DNA of 6,135 nucleotides from Candidatus Helarchaeota archaeon. GTDB lineage: Archaea > Asgardarchaeota > Lokiarchaeia > Helarchaeales > HEL-GB-A. Shown here in pieces: positions 1-6,050 of the stretch. Location of the stretch: contig JAEOSY010000649.1 in the NCBI GenBank assembly GCA_016840125.1, positions 1 through 6,135 on the forward strand, read 5' to 3'. Within the stretch, counting starts at the first letter, position 1. Each line of letters begins with the position of its first letter. The notes beneath the pieces are model-generated. The model saw only the letters and a list, made by a program, of their open reading frames with translations, ran no database searches and had not been told where the DNA came from. The translations under genes and the position numbers were made by a program.

Positions 1-3000
1 GAAACACTTCGATGTCAATTTCGCCCCTTTCAAAAATAATTTTCAAACTCTCCAGTGATAGATTCACAAAATAAATTTTTTCATTTACTACTGTTTCGAA
101 ATCCCTTGATTGCTTCTTTACTTTTCCTATGACGGGAGATGGTACGGTCTTCTTTTTACGATAAAACGTCCCTTTTCTTATGGTTCCTATTGCTTGGTTG
201 TTCTGTATCAATTTAGTGAGAATGTGTTGGGCTTTTTGCTCATCCATGTTGGTCAGAATCGCTAATACTGCAATTGGAATTGTATCACGCTTCGAAAAAT
301 CAATATAATTTTTGATTGATTTTTTCATCATTCTTCTCCTTGTCACGCGGTACGTCGCTCCTGCAGTAATAGCTCCTATCATTATTCCCATTAAAGCGAT
401 TACTATGGGGCTCATCACTGGATTTGTTGAATCTTGAGCTGAAATTGTCACTGTGACATTTTTACAGTCGGAATTAGAACTATTTCCTCTAATGTTGCTG
501 GCAATAATCACATAATGGTAATTACCATTATCTAATATCACATCTGTATAGCTGGTTGATGTAACCCATGCGAAGGGAGACCTCCCGACGACTGAAGTGA
601 TGGGTGAGGTATCTCTAAAAACGAAATAGCTCGTCGCTCCCACCACCAAGTTCCAATTTAACTCAATGATTCCATCAAGATCAGGATTAGGTGAGATTGG
701 ATTTAATATTGGCGCACTTGGTACATCGTTCGGTGAAGGCGTATTGAACAGATAAATGTTGTTATCGTGACACCCCGCTACAATACGACTACCATCAGCT
801 GAAATTGAAACTGATTGTACCGGATAGTTAATTTTATAACTTGCATATGGTGTAGATCTTGTTTGCTCAAAAAGATTTATGAAGCCATAACCATCTCCGC
901 TGACTAAATAATTTCCATTCGAGGAAATTGAGATTGAATTGATGTAACTCCCTCCTACTACATGATACTCTCTTATAGGCGTGGAATTAGACTTATGAAA
1001 AAGATAGACCTTACCATTATTACAGCCTACACCGATAAAACTACCATCAGAAGAGATATCTAAAGTATTTCTCCGAAAACTAGCACTCAAGGAATAAGAC
1101 CACAGCGGAGTTGAACTTGATCTGTGAAATAAATAAACGACTCTATCACATGTTGCAGTGATGTATTCGCCGTCAGACGAAATAGCAACTTCCGTTACTG
1201 AACCTGAAAGGGTATAGCTCCATATTGGTGTAGAGCTTGATTTATTAAATAAAATAATTTGGCCGTCATTACTTCCAAGTTGGTCAGTTCCCGCAACGAA
1301 ATAATTTCCATCTGCCGAAATCGCGACTGTACCTATTGTACCACTCCCTGGCATATAGTTCAATAAAGGTGTGGAACTTGATCTATGAAATAAATAAACT
1401 CTCCACATCCCCCCCTCTCCACCTGCTACGATGTAATTCCCATCCGCTGAGATTGCCGTAGCCCACACCACATATCCTGTAGTGTAACTCCATAATGGTG
1501 TTGAATTAGATTGCTGGAAGAGATATAGATTATGATCAGCTCCTCCAACCGCCATGTAGCTACCATTAGCTGATATCGATATAGATTCTATTCTATCACC
1601 AGTTGTATAGCTCCATAACGGTACTGAGCTTGAATTTTCAAAGAAGTATACATCATTGTCTGAATTATAATCTCCCGCTCCAATGTACTTGCCATTAGCA
1701 GAAATTGCTACGGTCCCTGGATAAGCTGGAAAAGTGTTAATGGTTCGGTACCATATTGTTTCTAATTGATTTGTTACAGTAGTACCTCGACAGTTGGAAA
1801 AATAGCTATTTCCTGTCGGATTATTGGCAACAATTACATAGTAATAAGTGTCAAGATTACATACTAAATCGGTATAGGTGGCTGATGGGACTCGCGCGAG
1901 GTGAGGTATCCCGGTTATTGAGGTGATTGGTGAAGTATCCCTATAGACGAAGTAGCTTGTCGCTCCCACCACCACGCTCCAACTTAACTCAATGATGCCA
2001 TCAAAATCAGGATTTTGGATGGGGGCAAGCACGGGAGGATTAAGAGGCATAATGATTACTGTCACGTCTTCACAATTGGAAATAGAGCTATTTCCTCCAA
2101 GGTTGCTGGCAACGATCACATAGTGGTAGGTATTATTACCTAATATCCCATCTGTATAGTCGTTGAAGGGGAACTTTGCGACGAGCTCTGTAACTGGTGT
2201 CATGCCATCCGTGGAGGAAATGGGGGAAGTAGCCCTATAGATGAAGTAGCTTGTTGCGTCCACTACCGGACTCCAGCTCAACTCAATGCTTCCATCTAGA
2301 TCAGGATTTGGTAGGATGGGGGCAAGCACGGGAGGGTTCTGGGGTGGAATAATTACTGATACATTTTCACAATTGGAAATAGAGCTATTTCCTCCAAGGT
2401 TGCTGGCAACAATCACATAATAGTAAGTACCAGTCCCTACGCCGTCTGTATAATTGTTTAGAGGGACTGTGGCGATCGGTATCATGCCATCCACGGAGGA
2501 AATGGGGGAAGTAGCCCTATAGACGAAGTAGCTTGTCGCTACCCCTACCGCGCTCCAGCTCAACTCAATAACGCCATCAAAATCAGGATTCGGTGAGAGG
2601 GGATCTAGCAGGGGGGATACTGGTAGTAGCACTTCCATGGTAACATTTTCACAATTGGAAATGGAGCTATTTCCCACGTAATTTCCCGCAATGACTACAT
2701 AATAATAGGTCCCATTTATTATAACTATGTCTCGAAAAGTATTAATCGCGACTGTGGCAATTGGAATCATTCCACTTATGGAGGTAATATATGACACCTC
2801 CCGAAAGAGGTAATATGTAGTCGCATTCTCTACAGCACTCCAATTTAATGTAATATTTCCCTCATTATTTGGATTCGGCAAGATAGGATTTAATATGGGC
2901 GATGCCGGCAGTAGCACCTCTACTGTTACATTTTCACAACTGGAGCTAGAACTATTTCCGATACCATGTCCCGCTATTACCACGTAATAGTAGGTGTCAT

Positions 3001-4531
3001 TTATGGTAATTATATCCTGATAATGACTAGTGGCGACTGCGGCAATTGGAGTCATTCCACTTATGGAGGTAATATACGACGTGTTCCGAAAGATGTAATA
3101 TGTTATAGCATCACCTACCGTGCTCCAATTTAACTGAATTATTCCATCAGTATTTGGATTCGGTGAAATGGGATCTAGCAGGGGTGAATCTGGGATAGGT
3201 CTTTGAGGCGTCGAATACTTTTTGTAGAAGATATCCTTATCATTACCAGATCCATTAATATCGCACCAAGCTAAGTGGACGTAGCCCGCGTCATCTGCCG
3301 TGATTGTTGGAATGGACGAATTGAACGTGCTCTCAAGAGAAATCACTTCAGTAATTGTCCATGTGCCTGTGCTAGCATTCCATCGCTTATAAAAGACATC
3401 TGCATCAGTTCCTGATCCATTGTAATCCGTCCAGTCTTCCCATGCCACATGCACATTTCCTTCCCAATCTACTGCAATGGTTGGGTAAGCTATTTTGGAA
3501 ACATTATCTGTGCTTTCAGTGGAAATATTTTCAGTACCCATCCATGTGTTATTTAAACTACTCCGGCGATTATACTTGATTGAATAATGTTCCCCTTCAA
3601 GAGTCACATGAGTTTCAAAGCTGTGCCATGCCACGTGAACATTACCTAAATTATCCGCTTTAATAGTAGTATCTTCGGGATGATTACCCGAGACAATTTC
3701 CTCATATCCCAACCAAGCGCCCGTGGTGGCGTTCCAACACCGGTAGGCGAGGTGTAGTGGTTCAACCAAGGAATAATGTTGCCACACCACGTGGGCATGC
3801 CCATCATAATCCACAGTGATGGATGGAAAGTAATTAGACCATGATATTGGAGTAATAGACTGAATGATATTCCATGTGCCAGTAGTGGCATTCCAGCGAT
3901 TATAATAAATTTGTTTATTGTTACTTGGATTTCCATCCGCCCATACTACGTGACTCTGTCCGATACCATCTACTGCAAGGGCCGGTGACGTTGAATGATA
4001 TGGACTCGTGGAGATAACTTCCAATTCTTCCCAAGAGGTCGTTGTGATATTTCTACGCTTATAAAAAATGTCCGCATCAGATCCTGCACCATTATAATCA
4101 GTATAATCTTGCCAAACAACGTGCACGTTCCGAGCATTATCCACCATAATGGACGGATACAAAGAATTAGCCGTACTCTCAGTCGAGACTACCTCCGCTA
4201 TAGTCCATGTACCAGTCATGTTGTCCCAGCACTTATAGAAGATATCGGCATCAATCCCCGAACTATTATAATCCGTCCAATCAGACCATGCTATATGCAC
4301 ATTTCCGAGGAAATCCACCGTCACTGCAGGTGTCTCGGAATTTCCCATGCTTTCTGTGGAAATTATCTCAAAGGGAGTCCAAGCTTTGGATTTCACATTC
4401 ACTTCCTTTAAATTTTCAATATCATGACCATTTAACGAGTTATACTGCCCAATTACATATAAAAACGAAAAAATACTCGAGAAAAGGATTAAAATGAATA
4501 ATAAATTGGATTTTACACTTCTTATTTTCAT
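1..4531 (-). CDS. Giant modular surface protein (two beta-propellers, six FN3-like domains, TM, cytoplasmic winged-helix-like tail), C-terminus cut by window edge
   Basis: The frame is open for 1510 codons with no stop and leaves the window, so the protein is longer than 1510 residues. The start is the ATG at 4531-4529; an in-frame TAA two codons upstream excludes any earlier start. Order of parts: hydrophobic segment at residues 10-28 after a basic n-region; propeller 1 (about 50-445); five FN3-like domains (446-922); propeller 2 (923-1264); a sixth FN3-like domain (1269-1364); transmembrane helix (1372-1394); basic RVTRRRMMKKSIK; and a tail with a winged-helix-like segment (about 1417-1462). 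More than 25 N-X-S/T sequons lie in the putative ectodomain, as expected of a glycosylated archaeal surface protein. The inferred topology is outside N-terminal bulk and cytoplasmic C-terminus. Ligand and function are unknown; adhesin, receptor or surface-layer-associated protein are all possible. No catalytic motif is recognised. Confidence 0.95.
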   Translation of the reverse strand, partial: MKIRSVKSNLLFILILFSSIFSFLYVIGQYNSLNGHDIENLKEVNVKSKAWTPFEIISTESMGNSETPAVTVDFLGNVHIAWSDWTDYNSSGIDADIFYKCWDNMTGTWTIAEVVSTESTANSLYPSIMVDNARNVHVVWQDYTDYNGAGSDADIFYKRRNITTTSWEELEVISTSPYHSTSPALAVDGIGQSHVVWADGNPSNNKQIYYNRWNATTGTWNIIQSITPISWSNYFPSITVDYDGHAHVVWQHYSLVEPLHLAYRCWNATTGAWLGYEEIVSGNHPEDTTIKADNLGNVHVAWHSFETHVTLEGEHYSIKYNRRSSLNNTWMGTENISTESTDNVSKIAYPTIAVDWEGNVHVAWEDWTDYNGSGTDADVFYKRWNASTGTWTITEVISLESTFNSSIPTITADDAGYVHLAWCDINGSGNDKDIFYKKYSTPQRPIPDSPLLDPISPNPNTDGIIQLNWSTVGDAITYYIFRNTSYITSISGMTPIAAVATSHYQDIITINDTYYYVVIAGHGIGNSSSSSCENVTVEVLLPASPILNPILPNPNNEGNITLNWSAVENATTYYLFREVSYITSISGMIPIATVAINTFRDIVIINGTYYYVVIAGNYVGNSSISNCENVTMEVLLPVSPLLDPLSPNPDFDGVIELSWSAVGVATSYFVYRATSPISSVDGMIPIATVPLNNYTDGVGTGTYYYVIVASNLGGNSSISNCENVSVIIPPQNPPVLAPILPNPDLDGSIELSWSPVVDATSYFIYRATSPISSTDGMTPVTELVAKFPFNDYTDGILGNNTYHYVIVASNLGGNSSISNCEDVTVIIMPLNPPVLAPIQNPDFDGIIELSWSVVVGATSYFVYRDTSPITSITGIPHLARVPSATYTDLVCNLDTYYYVIVANNPTGNSYFSNCRGTTVTNQLETIWYRTINTFPAYPGTVAISANGKYIGAGDYNSDNDVYFFENSSSVPLWSYTTGDRIESISISANGSYMAVGGADHNLYLFQQSNSTPLWSYTTGYVVWATAISADGNYIVAGGEGGMWRVYLFHRSSSTPLLNYMPGSGTIGTVAISADGNYFVAGTDQLGSNDGQIILFNKSSSTPIWSYTLSGSVTEVAISSDGEYITATCDRVVYLFHRSSSTPLWSYSLSASFRRNTLDISSDGSFIGVGCNNGKVYLFHKSNSTPIREYHVVGGSYINSISISSNGNYLVSGDGYGFINLFEQTRSTPYASYKINYPVQSVSISADGSRIVAGCHDNNIYLFNTPSPNDVPSAPILNPISPNPDLDGIIELNWNLVVGATSYFVFRDTSPITSVVGRSPFAWVTSTSYTDVILDNGNYHYVIIASNIRGNSSNSDCKNVTVTISAQDSTNPVMSPIVIALMGIMIGAITAGATYRVTRRRMMKKSIKNYIDFSKRDTIPIAVLAILTNMDEQKAQHILTKLIQNNQAIGTIRKGTFYRKKKTVPSPVIGKVKKQSRDFETVVNEKIYFVNLSLESLKIIFERGEIDIEVF
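146..283 (-). other. Winged-helix-like segment in the cytoplasmic tail
   Basis: Residues about 1417-1462 read as a short helix (PIAVLAILTN), a longer amphipathic helix (DEQKAQHILTKLIQNNQAIG) and a hairpin-like basic stretch (GTIRKGTFYRKKK). This is the helix-helix-wing look of winged-helix domains, including those at the ends of PCI-type proteins. It may bind DNA, RNA or a protein partner. The assignment rests on pattern alone; further tail (residues 1463-1510 and beyond) of unknown type follows. Confidence 0.45.
353..418 (-). other. Transmembrane helix with basic stop-transfer segment behind it
   Basis: Residues about 1372-1393 (VMSPIVIALMGIMIGAITAGAT) form a hydrophobic, glycine-containing stretch. 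It is followed at once by YRVTRRRMMKKSIK, a positively charged flank expected on the cytoplasmic side. With the exported N-terminus this gives a surface protein whose tail is inside the cell. Confidence 0.9.
440..727 (-). repeat. Sixth FN3-like domain, membrane-proximal
   Basis: Residues 1269-1364 repeat the pattern of the five-domain array: SAPILNPISPNPDLDG, L-N-W-N, GATSYFVFRDTSPITS and NYHYVIIASN, with cysteine 1356 near the end. It resembles domain 5 of the main array most, in protein and in DNA, although propeller 2 separates the two. Confidence 0.8.
740..1765 (-). repeat. Beta-propeller 2: eight WD40/PQQ-like repeats of about 43 residues
   Basis: Eight units follow the pattern S-I-S-x-D-G-x-Y-x-x-x-G, a variable loop, V-Y-L-F, then x-S-S-S-T-P-L-W-S-Y. 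They begin near residues 938, 982, 1024, 1067, 1112, 1156, 1198 and 1238. The last unit ends at I-Y-L-F-N without its own P-L-W-S-Y strand. A matching strand (LETIWYRT, residues 923-930) precedes the first unit, again fitting closure by an N-terminal strand and an eight-bladed ring of the quinoprotein/WD40-like class. No PQQ-binding or dehydrogenase motif was recognised, so a binding scaffold is the safer reading. It sits between FN3-like domains 5 and 6. Confidence 0.8.
1766..3196 (-). repeat. Array of five tandem FN3-like domains
   Basis: Five units of about 92-99 residues start near residues 446, 542, 637, 731 and 831. Each opens with P-x-L-x-P-I-x-P-N-P-D-x-D-G-x-I-x-L-x-W-S (the FN3 strand B tryptophan), continues with A-T-S-Y-F-V-Y-R-x-T-S-P-I (strand C) and ends with T-Y-Y-Y-V-I-V-A-x-N-x-x-G-N-S-S-x-S-x-C (strands F-G). 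The Y-Y-x-V-x-A-x-N core is the typical FN3 signature. Each unit carries a cysteine at the same place near its end (532, 627, 721, 820, 914). Units 1-2 form one similarity pair (SYITSISGM) and units 3-4 another (YRATSPISS), suggesting stepwise duplication. The probable role is a stalk or spacer between the propellers. Confidence 0.85.
2069..2410. repeat. Exact 45-bp direct repeat pair inside the FN3 array (2069-2113 and 2366-2410)
   Basis: The 45 bases at 2069-2113 are identical to those at 2366-2410, a period of 297 bp (99 codons). They encode the same end of FN3-like domains 4 and 3 (VASNLGGNSSISNCE). Strict identity including third codon positions points to recent duplication or gene conversion between neighbouring domains. 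Confidence 0.9.
3197..4384 (-). repeat. Beta-propeller 1: seven blade repeats of about 50-60 residues
   Basis: Seven units share the pattern P-S/T-I-x-V-D-x-x-G-N-V-H-V-A-W, then a variable loop, then D-I-F-Y-K-R-W-N and T-G-T-W-x-x-x-E-V-I-S-T-E-S. They begin near residues 68, 125, 183, 235, 288, 349 and 407. The seventh unit stops after DIFYKKY and lacks the final TW...EVISTES strand. That strand is present alone at the N-terminal end (residues 51-61, WTPFEIISTES), which is what a circularly closed seven-bladed propeller would show. The fold resembles sialidase/BNR-type propellers of secreted archaeal proteins. I see neither sialidase catalytic arginines in context nor regular Asp boxes, so a binding rather than enzymatic role is more likely. 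Confidence 0.8.
4445..4531 (-). other. N-terminal signal peptide or uncleaved signal anchor
   Basis: Residues 1-29 have the classic tripartite look: basic MKIRSVKSN, then an uninterrupted hydrophobic stretch (LLFILILFSSIFSFLYVIG), then polar residues from Q29 onward. This implies Sec-type export. There is no clear A-X-A cleavage site, so cleavage versus retention as an anchor cannot be decided by eye. Confidence 0.85.
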
Positions 4532-4539
4532 ATTTTATT

Positions 4540-4546
4540 CTTCTCC
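4540..4546 (-). promoter_or_regulatory. Possible ribosome binding site of the giant gene
   Basis: On the minus strand GGAGAAG lies 8 nt before the ATG at 4531. It is a partial Shine-Dalgarno match and supports the chosen start. The ATG just in front of it (4548) opens only a six-codon frame (MEKNKI), whose TGA overlaps the real start as ATGA. Confidence 0.45.
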
Positions 4547-4597
4547 ATTTTAACAAATTGGGTTATTCGAGATTCACAGACAACTCTCCTTGTTTTT

Positions 4598-4620
4598 TCT
4601 ATAAAAATAGATATAATACA
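4598..4620 (-). promoter_or_regulatory. Candidate archaeal TATA element upstream of the giant gene
   Basis: The minus strand carries two AT-rich TATA-like cores in a row (TTATATC and CTATTTTTATAG) about 70-90 nt before the ATG. Transcription starting about 25 nt downstream would give a leader of roughly 40-45 nt. In AT-rich DNA such matches are frequent, so this is only a candidate. Confidence 0.3.
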
Positions 4621-4737
4621 ATCTTTTCTCAATATGTTCTTCTTCTTAGTGGCGATTTCGGAGATTTCAGAGTTGCGGAATGTTTAATCAAAACGAATTA
4701 AAGTAATGAAGATGAATGAACGCGTAAGTGCGAATAC

Positions 4738-4751
4738 GAAGAGAAATCTTC
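4738..4751. repeat. Short hairpin, 5-bp stem with GAAA loop
   Basis: GAAGA at 4738-4742 and TCTTC at 4747-4751 are perfect inverted arms enclosing GAAA, which on the plus-strand RNA would be a GNRA-type tetraloop. Short enough to be chance; listed because three further hairpins follow downstream. Confidence 0.4.
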
Positions 4752-4796
4752 CCAGAATCGTTCCGTTTATACAAGAACATCCTTCACAAGGACATT

Positions 4797-4864
4797 GTTA
4801 GAAGCTTACAAAAAGTAGAGGGCTTCGTTAAAAGTTTACAAGAACCCTAGTTAGAAGTTTACAA
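4797..4864. repeat. Three direct copies of a 15-bp element, GTTARAAGYTTACAA
   Basis: Copies lie at 4797-4811 (GTTAGAAGCTTACAA), 4827-4841 (GTTAAAAGTTTACAA) and 4850-4864 (GTTAGAAGTTTACAA). Start-to-start spacing is 30 and 23 bp. They differ at only two positions. The uneven, short spacing does not fit a CRISPR array; binding sites for a regulator or ends of a mobile element are possible. Confidence 0.8.
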
Positions 4865-4877
4865 TCCTGTTAGGATT
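4863..4877. repeat. Inverted repeat, 6-bp arms with 3-nt loop
   Basis: AATCCT (4863-4868) and AGGATT (4872-4877) are perfect inverted arms around GTT. It directly abuts the third copy of the 15-bp direct repeat. Confidence 0.6.
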
Positions 4878-4914
4878 AGCTAAATGAACAAGAATCCCAA
4901 GACTAACGGAATGA

Positions 4915-4945
4915 TCCATGAGAAAACAGCTTCAAATCTCATGGA
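4915..4945. repeat. Inverted repeat, 8-bp arms with 15-nt spacer
   Basis: TCCATGAG (4915-4922) and CTCATGGA (4938-4945) are perfect inverted arms. This is the longest perfect stem found in the spacer. It could be a stem-loop in RNA or a site for a dimeric protein. Confidence 0.65.
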
Positions 4946-4949
4946 GACC

Positions 4950-4967
4950 TCTTGGTACGCCCCAAGA
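4950..4967. repeat. Inverted repeat, 6-bp arms with 6-nt loop
   Basis: TCTTGG (4950-4955) and CCAAGA (4962-4967) are perfect inverted arms around TACGCC, starting 5 bp after the preceding 8-bp inverted repeat. No U-run follows, so it does not look like an intrinsic terminator. Confidence 0.5.
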
Positions 4968-5107
4968 TATTCTTTCTAGATAGTTACGCATGATACTGAA
5001 TAACAAAGAATTTCAAATAATCTTGTCACCTGAAAAACCGAACTACAAAGTAATCCATTCTTCTTTGATACTTCCATCCTCTAATTTCCTTCAATTTCTA
5101 TTTTAGA

Positions 5108-5983
5108 TTATTTAGCCAACCAATTCATTATATTTAGAAGAAGTATAAGATGATTAGGATGATATAAACCATAGGGAATACCAGGCTTTTTTTTAAAGTC
5201 CTTTTTTTCGTAATAATATCGTAAGCTGATGAATGGTGATGGAGATCCCATTGCTACAACTCTTCCATCTCCTATTTGAGCTTGTATCAAAACAACACAA
5301 TAACTTGGTATTGTGTTGGTGGTAGTCATACCAATGGTTTGGATATTGTTCACCTCTCGGCAATGAGTTACATTAACTGCATCAACTATTGTTAAATCAG
5401 AGAGTCGGCTTGAAAGTGGGTGAGGAAAAAATTTTGTCATCCGCGGCAAGGCTGCTACATTGCAAAAAGAGTTTTTAGCATATAATAGGCGTTTACCAAA
5501 TTGAAAATTGAACGGAGTTGTTATTCTGTTTAAGATTTGAATTGACACAGATATGCTTTTCTTGTTATATCTTGCGAGTTGCCATTGAGGTACACCTCTC
5601 CAAAGTGGAATTCCTCCTACTCTGGGTCCCTTTTCATACCAATAATAACTGGAATTATACCGCTTTACGAATGTAATACCACCCGCCAATAACAATAATC
5701 CCCCTCCTCCCATTATATAATCTTTAATCACCTCTATTTCACTATTTGTGAAGTCTATTTGGGGCAGCCCTTCCACTATTATATCATATTCCTCGAGATC
5801 AAACTGTGTAACTTTCCCCTTTTTGAAAGTACTTATTTCAAAGCCATTCCCTTTTAACACTCTTTTAAAATCTGAAAAGAAGTTCCATCTATTCCAAAGT
5901 GAGAGTCTACTAAGCCGAAAGAGCTCGTTATGATTCTCAAGAATCAAGATTTTCTTTGACTGCAACTCAATTTGTTTAAGCAA
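5108..5983 (-). CDS. Class I glutamine-amidotransferase-like protein (DUF4350/GIFT-like), probably non-catalytic
   Basis: This 291-residue protein has no signal peptide or membrane segment and should be cytoplasmic. The start is TTG at 5983-5981; an in-frame TAA lies two codons upstream (5987-5989) and the first internal Met is residue 91, too late for the fold. Visible fold marks are a first strand KILILE (11-16), a long helix, EEYDIIVEGLP (64-74), FTNSEIEVIKDYI followed by GGGGLLLLAGG (92-102), HPLSSRLSDL (188-197), GDGRVVAMGSPSPF (238-251) and a C-terminal helix NHLILLLNIMNWLA. This order is typical of the GATase-like Rossmann domains in DUF4350, GldG-type and IFT52 N-terminal proteins. 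No Cys follows the G-rich strand where the nucleophile elbow would be, so enzymatic amidotransferase activity is unlikely; ligand or partner binding is inferred. The gene is co-directional with the giant surface gene 576 bp downstream, and no functional link is visible. Confidence 0.85.
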   Translation of the reverse strand: MLKQIELQSKKILILENHNELFRLSRLSLWNRWNFFSDFKRVLKGNGFEISTFKKGKVTQFDLEEYDIIVEGLPQIDFTNSEIEVIKDYIMGGGGLLLLAGGITFVKRYNSSYYWYEKGPRVGGIPLWRGVPQWQLARYNKKSISVSIQILNRITTPFNFQFGKRLLYAKNSFCNVAALPRMTKFFPHPLSSRLSDLTIVDAVNVTHCREVNNIQTIGMTTTNTIPSYCVVLIQAQIGDGRVVAMGSPSPFISLRYYYEKKDFKKKPGIPYGLYHPNHLILLLNIMNWLAK

Positions 5984-6034
5984 GTCTTACTTTTTTAAGT
6001 TAAAACATAAAAAATCCTAATTTTTTACTTTCTT

Positions 6035-6050
6035 CTAGTAAATATTTTTA
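6035..6050 (-). promoter_or_regulatory. Candidate TATA element upstream of the amidotransferase-like gene
   Basis: The minus strand reads TAAAAATATTTACTAG about 52-67 nt before the TTG start. A start point about 25 nt downstream would leave a short leader without a clear Shine-Dalgarno motif. The whole leader is AT-rich, so the placement is uncertain. Nothing else was recognised in 5984-6135. Confidence 0.25.

Larger units (their letters stand above)
4532..5107. other. Intergenic region of 576 bp without a convincing gene
   Basis: No frame on either strand gives a recognisable or long protein here. The stretch contains the leader of the giant gene (4532-4620), a set of three 15-bp direct repeats (4797-4864) and four short perfect inverted repeats (4738-4751, 4863-4877, 4915-4945, 4950-4967). 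It could hold a small structured RNA, regulatory sites, or the decayed remains of a mobile element; the sequence alone does not decide. Confidence 0.6.

Noticed and set aside
3646..3936. Minus-strand open frame of 96 codons in another frame
   Set aside because: Overlaps blades 3-5 of propeller 1 out of frame. The main frame shows clear repeat conservation and this one does not.
3995..4411. Plus-strand open frame of 138 codons
   Set aside because: It lies wholly inside propeller 1 of the minus-strand giant gene. Its open length follows from the repetitive composition there, and its product has no recognisable domain.
4207..4497. Plus-strand open frame of 96 codons
   Set aside because: Antisense shadow of the first blades and signal segment of the giant gene; its product is low in recognisable features.
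4706..4801. Plus-strand 31-codon frame (MKMNERVSANTKRNLPRI...) in the spacer
   Set aside because: Short, with no recognisable family and no clear ribosome binding site. It reads protein-like and could be a remnant of a decayed gene, but this cannot be supported from sequence alone.
4797..4864. CRISPR array
   Set aside because: Only three 15-bp copies with 8-15 bp between them; repeats and spacers are far too short and uneven for CRISPR.
4950..4967. Intrinsic terminator
   Set aside because: The stem is short and no U-run follows on either strand.
4532..5107. tRNA or rRNA gene
   Set aside because: No cloverleaf pattern, T-loop GTTCRANNC box or rRNA-like sequence was seen on either strand.
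5748..5933. Plus-strand open frame of 61 codons
   Set aside because: Antisense to the amidotransferase-like gene, whose frame carries clear fold motifs.
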